13,237 nucleotides of DNA from Acholeplasmataceae bacterium UBA6190 (GTDB lineage: Bacteria; Bacillota_I; Bacilli_A; Acholeplasmatales; Acholeplasmataceae): NCBI GenBank assembly GCA_002422045.1, contig DITG01000094.1, positions 1 to 13,237 of the forward strand, written 5' to 3'. Within the stretch, counting starts at the first letter, position 1. Each line of letters begins with the position of its first letter. The translations under genes were made by a program, and so were the position numbers. This document shows positions 7,778-13,237 of the stretch, in pieces. A model generated the notes under the pieces. That model saw only the letters and a list, made by a program, of their open reading frames with translations. It made no database searches and was not told the origin of the DNA.

Positions 7778-8106
7778 CATTTGTCTCCCTTCAATACAAC
7801 TTTCCATTCAATACTACCGTAATGATGGAAAATCTTGATGCAAAGCATCAGCGCAAGGGATGTGATGGTTGAACCGATGACAATCGTCGTGATCATCAAT
7901 GCTTGAGGTAGCGGATCGACAATCTCGATCCCGATAGCATTCATGATTGGGATTAAGCCACCTTCATACACACCAAGATTCAAGAATAACAGGATGGTCG
8001 CTGTTTCAATGATCGTGACACAAAAGACCGATTTGATGATATTTTTCGATGTTGCAATGCCATAGATGCCAATCAGGAGGATGACAAAACTCAAGATGGG
8101 ATTCAT
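7777..8106 (-). CDS. mrpC: Mrp antiporter subunit C (NuoK-like, MbhG-like)
   Basis: Small three-helix membrane subunit homologous to NuoK of complex I. It has 109 residues, the normal MrpC length. Helices lie at about 4-20, 26-45 and 70-92. The diagnostic DPLPQALMITTIVIGSTITS stretch (64-83) opens helix 3, and E34 sits in helix 2, where NuoK homologues carry an essential Glu. The start ATG overlaps the mrpB stop by one base (TAATG) and is preceded by a strong GAAGGAGGG six bases upstream. Its own stop overlaps the mrpD start. A cytoplasmic tail of about 17 residues follows helix 3. Confidence 0.92.
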   Translation of the reverse strand: MNPILSFVILLIGIYGIATSKNIIKSVFCVTIIETATILLFLNLGVYEGGLIPIMNAIGIEIVDPLPQALMITTIVIGSTITSLALMLCIKIFHHYGSIEWKVVLKGDK

Positions 8107-8798
8107 TAGCGGCCCTCCTTCAAAAATGCTGTAAAGATTGCGATCAAGCCTAAGGATACTTTCGCACCGATGATGATATTCAGTAAGATCAGATAGATTT
8201 GTTTGAGTTCAACACTGCTGTCTAAGGGCATGAAGTTGGTGAACAATTCGCCACGAGTCAGCACACTGACAAACGAGATGGCAAGCAAAATCAGAAACAA
8301 GAATTTCTCAATCGTGAGTATTCTGTTGACTTCGATGGTCTTACTGATGTCGATGTAGTAAAGAATAAGAATCGCGGTTGCAATGATTGCTCCGCCTTGG
8401 AATCCTCCGCCTGGAGAAATATGACCGTTGATGACGACATACATACCAAACAAAAGCATGACTGGATAGAGCAATCTCGAGAAGGTGATGAAAAGTTCTG
8501 GTGTCTTTTGTTTATCCAACATGAAATTTGCGTTCTTTTCCTTGATGTTATGTTGGCTAATCCACATGACGCCAGACACTGCAATCAACAAAATGCCTGC
8601 TTCAAACAAACTGTCAAACAGACGATAATCCAAATAGATGGCAGTGACCAAATTCATTGAACCCGTATCAGAAAAGCCGTTATCTCTGAAAAATAGTTTT
8701 CCAGAGGCATTATAGACATCCGGTAGTGTCGCAATCGAAATGATGAACAAATAGAGCACAAATCCTAGAAGTAGTACAAGAGAAAGACGCTTAATCAT
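8106..8798 (-). CDS. mrpB: Fusion of MrpA C-terminal (MbhE-like) segment with Mrp subunit B (MnhB/MbhF-like)
   Basis: Membrane subunit of the Mrp complex, 230 residues against about 140 for a stand-alone MrpB. Residues 1-90 match the end of MrpA or archaeal MbhE: a helix at 5-24, then NLVTAIYLDYRLFDSLFEAG (49-68), with the conserved Asn, Asp-Tyr-Arg, Phe-Asp and Glu66, and a second helix. Residues 100-230 are the MnhB domain, with INGHISPGGGFQGGAI (123-138) and four helices. I chose ATG at 8798, which overlaps the preceding gene by 8 bases and has GGTGAT five bases upstream; a GTG at 8807 would add three residues. The fusion means MrpA is not simply missing but partly redistributed, as in hydrogenase-type Mrp modules. 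Confidence in the B domain is high and in the MbhE assignment good. Confidence 0.88.
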   Translation of the reverse strand: MIKRLSLVLLLGFVLYLFIISIATLPDVYNASGKLFFRDNGFSDTGSMNLVTAIYLDYRLFDSLFEAGILLIAVSGVMWISQHNIKEKNANFMLDKQKTPELFITFSRLLYPVMLLFGMYVVINGHISPGGGFQGGAIIATAILILYYIDISKTIEVNRILTIEKFLFLILLAISFVSVLTRGELFTNFMPLDSSVELKQIYLILLNIIIGAKVSLGLIAIFTAFLKEGR

Positions 8799-9336
8799 AG
8801 AGATCACCGTCCTTCATGCCGACGACTTTGATGAAAGGATACGCTTCAATCATGTCCGAAAGACTTCTCATGAGCACTGATGATGATTTGCCCTTCAGCA
8901 AGAATGCTTTTTCCTTGTCATCATAGATGATGATCAAATCAACGTTGAGTTCTTTGGATAATTCTTTATCTGAACCTGCAATATCCGAGCAGACATTCAT
9001 CTTAAGATCGTGCTTTTCAACAAATAGGGTCAATAATTCATACACTTGAATATTTTCTGTATCCAGCTCGAATCGGTTATGATCGACACGGTCCAAGACG
9101 ATGAATTCGCGCTGACGTGAAATGGAAATCACGTAAATGAGCGGAATGATGGCTGAACCGATGGCAACTTCAGCAATCGCGACATCAGGTGCCTGGTTGA
9201 TGGCATAGAGGGTTGCTGCAATCAAGCCGAATGCTGAAATCAAGATGATGATGGTGAAATTTTCCTTGTGAAAGACAATCGATATCGCGATCACAATCAG
9301 TAAAATCTGTAGTGCGATTCCAATCCACTCATTCAT
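8791..9336 (-). CDS. DUF4040/MbhD-like MrpA fragment with soluble C-terminal extension
   Basis: Membrane protein corresponding to the internal DUF4040 part of MrpA (MbhD in archaeal hydrogenases). Three helices lie at about 5-22, 26-46 and 56-74, with the diagnostic APDVAIAEVAIGSAIIP (49-65) and E56 in the position of the family's conserved membrane Glu. After residue 75 comes a hydrophilic extension of about 105 residues with alternating strand/helix predictions, including VYELLTLFVEKHDLKMNV (98-115) and ELNVDLIIIYDD (129-140). This is absent from canonical MrpA and MbhD and faintly resembles one lobe of an extracytoplasmic solute-binding protein; that likeness is my inference. ATG at 9336 overlaps mrpG by 8 bases. 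An earlier ATG at 9348 has AAGG touching it and is less likely. No NuoL-like domain precedes it. Confidence 0.85.
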   Translation of the reverse strand: MNEWIGIALQILLIVIAISIVFHKENFTIIILISAFGLIAATLYAINQAPDVAIAEVAIGSAIIPLIYVISISRQREFIVLDRVDHNRFELDTENIQVYELLTLFVEKHDLKMNVCSDIAGSDKELSKELNVDLIIIYDDKEKAFLLKGKSSSVLMRSLSDMIEAYPFIKVVGMKDGDLYD

Positions 9337-9637
9337 AGGATTCACCATCCTTATGGGTTAGTGGTACACCGATCAGATAAGCTGATCTGATGTTGACATG
9401 GCTACTGATTGGGGAAGTGATCAGAAGAAAGAGGATGAGGAGCACAAGACGAATGGCATATCCATAGGATAAGCGTGCAAAGATCAGCGCAAAGAGTACC
9501 AAGAAACTAGCGACGGTGTCAATAGTTGCAGCAGTCAGAATACGCGTGTAAAGATTTTTTAACTGGAAGATTGCAATCATGCCAAACAGGATAAAAATCC
9601 AGGACATGATCAAAATGATGTAGACGAGTATGTTCAT
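9329..9637 (-). CDS. mrpG: Mrp antiporter subunit G (MnhG/MbhC-like)
   Basis: Small three-helix membrane subunit of the Mrp complex, 102 residues. Family motifs are YTRILTAATIDTVASF (30-45) at the helix 1/2 junction and ITSPISSHVNIRSAYLIG (73-90) at the end of helix 3. GGAGGT lies 8 bases before the ATG, and the ATG overlaps the mrpF stop as ATGA. The gene overlaps the following DUF4040 gene by 8 bases. Length and motifs are normal. Confidence 0.92.
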   Translation of the reverse strand: MNILVYIILIMSWIFILFGMIAIFQLKNLYTRILTAATIDTVASFLVLFALIFARLSYGYAIRLVLLILFLLITSPISSHVNIRSAYLIGVPLTHKDGESYE

Positions 9638-9909
9638 TTTTCTCTACCTCCGGTCATGATGAATTTTGCAAGGAGTGTCATGGTGAGAAAACCGATGATA
9701 CCATAAGAGATGGCAATATCGAGCAATACCAAACTATCGGTATAAATCGCATAAACGGCAATAAAGAGCACGACTTTGGCAGAAATGAGATTGAGCATGA
9801 GAATGCGATCCCATAATGTTTTCCCTGTGAGGAGTCTGATGAACGAAAACACCATGGCAAGGACTAAGAACAACATGGTCAGGATTAAGAACCACTGGAG
9901 TGTTGTCAT
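9634..9909 (-). CDS. mrpF: Mrp antiporter subunit F (MnhF/MbhB-like)
   Basis: Small three-helix membrane subunit, 91 residues, the usual MrpF length. The family pattern is visible: an Arg-x-x-x-Gly then W-D-R (R25, G29, D34, R35) between helices 1 and 2, and LLDIAISYGIIGFL (62-75) with D64 in helix 3, a conserved buried acid thought to take part in ion binding in this family. ATG at 9909 overlaps the mrpE stop as ATGA; only a weak AGGG lies upstream, so it likely depends on translational coupling. Confidence 0.92.
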   Translation of the reverse strand: MTTLQWFLILTMLFLVLAMVFSFIRLLTGKTLWDRILMLNLISAKVVLFIAVYAIYTDSLVLLDIAISYGIIGFLTMTLLAKFIMTGGREK

Positions 9910-10403
9910 GATTTTTGCCCTGTGCCTTTCAAGAGTTTTTCAAATTTTAAACGGATAGGCTCTTCCAGTTCCGCCTGTGTGGTGCCTGGTTTAGCCAGCA
10001 CGAGCACATAAACCGTCTTGTCGACGATGTCAACCGTAATGGTGCCTGGTGTCAATGTGATCGAGTTTGCGATGATGGCAACCTGAACCGAATCGAGATC
10101 ATTGAGTTGCAATTTGAAAATCATCGGTATATGATCTCTTGAAATCAGGTTCTTAATGTAAATGAACGCTGACTTGAAGATTTCGACAAACAAGACAAAC
10201 AGATAGTAAAAAATCAAAGACAATCTGATGCCTTTGTATCTGAAGCCTTGGTTATCATGTAAGATCTCATATGCAAACAGAGTCACAAAAAAAGAGATAG
10301 TGATGCCAAATAGAATCGTGGTCAACTCAAGGTTAAAATTGAGCAAGAACCACAAGATGAGCATCACAAAAAAGAATTTGAGCCGAGGGATGATGGTATT
10401 CAT
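9906..10403 (-). CDS. mrpE: Mrp antiporter subunit E (MnhE/MbhA-like)
   Basis: First gene of the mrp operon. It is a membrane subunit of 165 residues with two or three N-terminal helices (about 8-48 and 60-85) and a cytosolic domain of about 80 residues. The hallmark IANSITLTPGTITVDI (111-126) is present, followed by the VYVLVL strand. The length is normal for MrpE. AGGAG is placed 8 bases before the ATG, and an extended -10 promoter lies about 30 bases upstream. MrpE is thought to aid assembly or stability of the complex and not to carry ions itself. Confidence 0.92.
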   Translation of the reverse strand: MNTIIPRLKFFFVMLILWFLLNFNLELTTILFGITISFFVTLFAYEILHDNQGFRYKGIRLSLIFYYLFVLFVEIFKSAFIYIKNLISRDHIPMIFKLQLNDLDSVQVAIIANSITLTPGTITVDIVDKTVYVLVLAKPGTTQAELEEPIRLKFEKLLKGTGQKS

Positions 10404-10430
10404 GAGTCAGTCTCCTAAAAATGATACTTT

Positions 10431-10439
10431 ATTATAACA
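10431..10439 (-). promoter_or_regulatory. Extended -10 promoter of the mrp operon
   Basis: On the minus strand TGT-TATAAT gives a perfect -10 with the TGn extension. No strong -35 is seen at 17 bases, which extended -10 promoters do not require. The transcript would begin near 10424, with a leader of about 20 bases carrying the AGGAG of mrpE. Confidence 0.6.
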
Positions 10440-10507
10440 TATTTTGAAGTTAAAGACATCTATTTCATACCATACAACAACCACTTAAATCGGATAAAAA
10501 TATGTTA
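10435..10507. repeat. 11-bp inverted repeat spanning the mrp/cotH divergent promoters
   Basis: TAACATATTTT (10435-10445) and AAAATATGTTA (10497-10507) are perfect inverted copies separated by 51 bases. Each copy sits over the extended -10 region of one of the two divergent promoters, so both genes read the same AAAATATGTTA into their -10 box. This could be a shared operator or simply two similar promoters. Confidence 0.45.
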
Positions 10508-10511
10508 AAAT
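10503..10511 (+). promoter_or_regulatory. Extended -10 promoter candidate of the CotH-family gene
   Basis: TGT-TAAAAT (TG at 10503-10504 and the -10 at 10506-10511) resembles an extended -10; no good -35 is visible. Transcription would start near 10518, with AGGAGG five bases before the ATG at 10542. Confidence 0.4.
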
Positions 10512-10541
10512 ATAACTTAAGACAGAACACAGGAGGAACGC

Positions 10542-12671
10542 ATGAAAAAATGCATCTTGATCACGCTCTATATTGCATTACTTGTCATGCTTTCCGCATG
10601 TGAGTTCGGCAATACGCTACTCGTTCCCAGAACAACAAAAATCAACCCAGTATACAATCCATCATTTTCTCATCTTGGCGGATTTTATGAAACTGCATTC
10701 GAACTGGATCTAGTGGCACAGCCTAACACAACCATTCATTACACACTAGATGGCTCTACACCTACCCAAGAAGATCCCATCTGGACAACTGCCATGCTGA
10801 TCGATTTGAAAGTCATTCCAGAAGGGCAATCCGTGCAAATCATCGATGAAGCATCCGATATCCCACAAACTCCGATATCCTACATCAGAAGCAGTGCAGA
10901 CAAATGGACTGAGCCAAAGGGTGAGATTTTTTCATCGACTGTTGTCAAAGCCGTCGCCTTTGATTCAAGAAACAATCAAAGTGAGGTCATCACACAGACC
11001 TATTTTGTATCACCTGATATGTTTGACAAATATACCTTTCCAATCATTTCACTATCCACAGATATCAAACATCTTTATGATTATCAAACAGGCATCAATA
11101 TCGCAGGTCAAGCGTATGATGAAAATATTCCTCAAACGACATCCAATCGTACCGGGAATTATTTCGAATCCGGACAAGCATGGGAAAGACCAGTCACCGT
11201 CGAAATGTATTCCAGACAAGGATTGTCTTTGATTCATCAGGAAGCAGGACTCAGAGTTCACGGTGGATTATCTAGGAAGTATCCCATCAAAAGCTACAGG
11301 CTTTATGCAAGAAGCGAATATGATGAAGCGTCCAGTTTTCAGTATCCATTTTTTGAAGACCGTGAACTTTCAAAATACAAAAGAATCATCTTAAGAGCGG
11401 GCGGACAAGCCTATGAGTATACATTCATGGGTGAAGCAGCTGCCCAAATGATCTTAAAACCATTGAATTTGGATATCCAATACAGTACGCCAATCATTTT
11501 ATTCATCAACGGAGAATATTTTGGCATTCGCAATGTTCGCGATCGCTATGACACATGGTATCTTGAAAATCTCTATGGGATCAGAAGAGATCAGTCAACC
11601 ATCTTGACAGGACACGCTTATATGGAAGATGGCAGTCAGATTGGTGCGGCAAACTACATGTCGATGTACCGATATGCAACAACAAAAGACATGCGCGTGA
11701 TGCGCAACTACAGGCATATCGAAAAGCAGATGGATGTCGATAACTTCATCGATTACTATATCGCTCAGCTTTATTTCGCGAATAAGGATTGGCCTCAGAA
11801 TAATATACTTTATTGGAAGAAAAACGTGTCTTTCAATCCCAATGCTCCTTACGGCCATGATGGCAGATGGCGCTGGATGGTCTATGATGTTGATGCGGGA
11901 TTTGCCGCTTCATGGGGCGGTAATACACCAGAGATCAATAGTTATGAAGTGCTCAAGGGTGATACTTGGAAGACTGGAAAACTATTCGTCAGCCTGTTAG
12001 AAAATCCCGAGTTCAAAAGCAAATACATGTACCGTTTAGAATCACTATTGAAATCGACATTATCGTCTCAAGTCACGACTGACATGATCGAATCCATGGA
12101 AAATCTCTATGCACCAGAGATGCAAGAACACATCGATAGATGGGGATATCCCACAACCTATGAAACATGGCAGTTTTATGTGCAAAGAATGAAAACATTC
12201 GCAAACGAAAGACCCGCATATTTGAAAACATACACAGAACTTTTTTTAGGTATTGATGAGCAAGTCGGTGTACAAATCAACCATGATTCAGAGCGAGGGA
12301 TTGTCAAGGTACACGATCATCTTGATAGCCCAGGTGTGTTCACCCTTGAGGCTTATCTCGATTTACCATTGGTTGTCGAAGCGACTTCAAGACAAGGATA
12401 TCGATTTACCGGTTGGTATGATGAATCTGGACAATTGGTTTCAAAGAACCATCAGACCCATTTATTGCCTTATGAGGGGCTCGAACTGGAAGCCAGATTC
12501 GAATCTGGCAATGAGTTTGCAGGACTCTTGATTCCAGAATCGATTTCTCGCCTTTTTCAAGTCATGGGAGGCATGGTTGTTGTCGCAATCTCCTTGACGA
12601 TGATCAATCATGTGTTGACGCGAAAAGCGATGACCAAACAACCATCAAAGAAGAAATCTTATCCAGCATAA
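10542..12671 (+). CDS. CotH-family kinase-like lipoprotein with C-terminal membrane helix
   Basis: Predicted surface lipoprotein of 709 residues. A signal peptide with lipobox LSAC (C20) is followed by a chitobiase/hexosaminidase C-terminal-like segment (about 42-156; HYTLDGSTPT at 66-75). The CotH domain spans about 165-490: RVHGGLSRKYPIKSYRL (238-254), NGEYFGIRNVRDRYD (323-337), DWPQNN (416-421) and WMVYDVDAGF (445-454; D449, D451), the region of the family's metal/ATP-binding acids. Then come a helical part (about 500-565), an InlB-B-like repeat segment (about 575-653; GYRFTGWYD at 619-627), a membrane helix (about 672-692) and a basic tail. CotH of Bacillus phosphorylates spore-coat proteins, but this family is far wider than spore formers and the substrate here is unknown; it may act on cell-surface proteins. 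AGGAGG precedes the ATG. It is divergent from the mrp operon and monocistronic. Confidence 0.88.
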   Translation: MKKCILITLYIALLVMLSACEFGNTLLVPRTTKINPVYNPSFSHLGGFYETAFELDLVAQPNTTIHYTLDGSTPTQEDPIWTTAMLIDLKVIPEGQSVQIIDEASDIPQTPISYIRSSADKWTEPKGEIFSSTVVKAVAFDSRNNQSEVITQTYFVSPDMFDKYTFPIISLSTDIKHLYDYQTGINIAGQAYDENIPQTTSNRTGNYFESGQAWERPVTVEMYSRQGLSLIHQEAGLRVHGGLSRKYPIKSYRLYARSEYDEASSFQYPFFEDRELSKYKRIILRAGGQAYEYTFMGEAAAQMILKPLNLDIQYSTPIILFINGEYFGIRNVRDRYDTWYLENLYGIRRDQSTILTGHAYMEDGSQIGAANYMSMYRYATTKDMRVMRNYRHIEKQMDVDNFIDYYIAQLYFANKDWPQNNILYWKKNVSFNPNAPYGHDGRWRWMVYDVDAGFAASWGGNTPEINSYEVLKGDTWKTGKLFVSLLENPEFKSKYMYRLESLLKSTLSSQVTTDMIESMENLYAPEMQEHIDRWGYPTTYETWQFYVQRMKTFANERPAYLKTYTELFLGIDEQVGVQINHDSERGIVKVHDHLDSPGVFTLEAYLDLPLVVEATSRQGYRFTGWYDESGQLVSKNHQTHLLPYEGLELEARFESGNEFAGLLIPESISRLFQVMGGMVVVAISLTMINHVLTRKAMTKQPSKKKSYPA

Positions 12672-12744
12672 AACACTACTGAAAACATTGTGAAAGCAAT
12701 AAATGTGTGGAGAAAATCACACAATTCATGCATAAGCGATGTTT

Positions 12745-12773
12745 TTGTTTTCTGATGATATATTTGATAAAAT
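12745..12773 (+). promoter_or_regulatory. Promoter of the glutathione peroxidase gene
   Basis: TTGTTT (12745-12750) and TAAAAT (12768-12773) are separated by 17 bases, with a TGn extension directly before the -10 (12765-12767). The start of transcription would be near 12780. The 12672-12744 stretch before it holds only weak hairpins (GTGTG/CACAC around 12705-12722) and no convincing terminator for the CotH gene. Confidence 0.5.
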
Positions 12774-12805
12774 TAAATTGTAATCAATTCAATAAGGAGA
12801 ATACT

Positions 12806-13237
12806 ATGAACATTTACCAGTATCAAGTGAAAACAACCGATTCTAAAGCTTTATCTTTGAAGTCCTATGAAGGCAAGGTCTTACTCATTGTCAATACCGC
12901 TACCAAGTGTGGATTCACGCCACAGTATGACGGACTAGAAGCATTGTACAAGAAATACAAGGACAGAGGATTTGAAGTGCTGGATTTTCCATGTAATCAA
13001 TTCATGAATCAAGCACCTGGATCCAATGAAGAACTCAAGTCTTTTTGTGAACTGACATTTGGAACGACTTTCCAGACATTTGCCAAAGTGGATGTCAATG
13101 GTAAAGATGCTGATCCTCTGTTTGTCTTCCTCCGCGAACAAAAACCAAAAGATTATGTCGCTGGCAAACCCAGCATTCTTTCCAAACTCAAATCATCGGA
13201 TGCCATTTCATGGAATTTTACCAAATTTTTAATCGAT
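12806..13237 (+). CDS. Cys-type glutathione peroxidase family protein (probably thioredoxin-dependent), 3' end cut by window edge
   Basis: Cytosolic thiol peroxidase reducing hydrogen peroxide and organic hydroperoxides. The 144 residues seen run to the window edge without a stop; family members are about 157-160 long, so some 15 residues are missing. The catalytic tetrad is visible: peroxidatic C35 in NTATKCGFTPQY, Q69 in FPCNQFMNQAPG, and W136-N137 in SWNF. The usual QEPG is QAPG here. C81 in SFCELTFG aligns with the resolving Cys of thioredoxin-dependent members such as BtuE/BsaA, so thioredoxin, not glutathione, is the likely reductant (inference). KVDVNG (94-99) is another family mark. 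AAGGAG lies six bases before the ATG, and the gene has its own promoter. Confidence 0.92.
   Translation, partial: MNIYQYQVKTTDSKALSLKSYEGKVLLIVNTATKCGFTPQYDGLEALYKKYKDRGFEVLDFPCNQFMNQAPGSNEELKSFCELTFGTTFQTFAKVDVNGKDADPLFVFLREQKPKDYVAGKPSILSKLKSSDAISWNFTKFLID

Noticed and set aside
7778..7807. Upstream ATG at 7807 for mrpD (ten residues longer)
   Set aside because: It would overlap mrpC by 31 bases and lacks a ribosome site; the ATG at 7777 (or 7780) has GGAG and the usual stop/start overlap.
10846..11232. Plus-strand open frame of 128 codons inside the CotH-family gene
   Set aside because: It is in another frame of a gene whose domains continue without interruption; the composition is unremarkable and there is no start signal.
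10542..12671. Evidence for sporulation from the CotH homology
   Set aside because: CotH-like domains are widespread in non-spore-formers, and this protein has a lipobox and a membrane helix unlike Bacillus CotH; no other spore gene is in the window.
12806..13237. Selenocysteine-type glutathione peroxidase
   Set aside because: The active-site codon is TGT (Cys35), not TGA, so no recoding is involved.
1..13237. Mobile elements, CRISPR, tRNA or rRNA genes
   Set aside because: No transposase or integrase motif, no regularly spaced direct repeats and no tRNA/rRNA-like stretch was found; gene density and base composition look uniform.

Overview
The window (about 42% GC by eye, not counted) reads as chromosomal DNA of a low-GC Bacillota or Mollicutes-related bacterium. 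UGG encodes Trp and UGA ends several genes (for example the second ABC subunit and most mrp genes), so this is the standard code and not the Mycoplasma code. Gene types (heterodimeric YheI/YheH-like ABC exporter, Sua5-type YrdC protein, CotH-family lipoprotein, Mrp-type antiporter with an Mbh-like order, Cys-type glutathione peroxidase) and AGGAGG-like ribosome sites fit a free-living Acholeplasma/Izemoplasma/Haloplasma-like or other Bacillota lineage. The exact taxon is an inference.

Layout: (1) 1-1009, minus strand, a PfkB-superfamily sugar kinase cut by the left edge. (2) 1010-1223, a divergent intergenic region with a minus-strand promoter candidate, small palindromes and an unused Shine-Dalgarno-like block. 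(3) 1224-2252, plus strand, Sua5-type threonylcarbamoyl-AMP synthase for tRNA t6A, followed by a terminator-like hairpin and a second hairpin. (4) 2378-6125, plus strand, a two-gene heterodimeric ABC exporter with its own promoter, ending at a bidirectional terminator. (5) 6167-10403, minus strand, a seven-gene overlapping operon for an Mrp-type cation/proton antiporter in the order E-F-G-(DUF4040)-B-C-D. (6) 10542-12671, plus strand, a CotH-family lipoprotein divergent from the mrp operon. (7) 12806 to the right edge, plus strand, a Cys-type glutathione peroxidase, nearly complete.

The most distinctive part is the Mrp operon. The NuoL-like N-terminal half of MrpA is absent. The remaining MrpA pieces appear as a separate DUF4040 (MbhD-like) protein carrying an unusual soluble C-terminal extension of about 105 residues, and as an MbhE-like segment fused to the front of MrpB. 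This matches the order of the antiporter module of archaeal membrane-bound hydrogenases (mbhA-H), but no hydrogenase genes are present. The operon is bounded by a promoter and a terminator, so it appears complete as it stands.

No rRNA, tRNA, CRISPR array, insertion sequence or integration site was recognised. No stretch longer than 300 bases lacks a gene.
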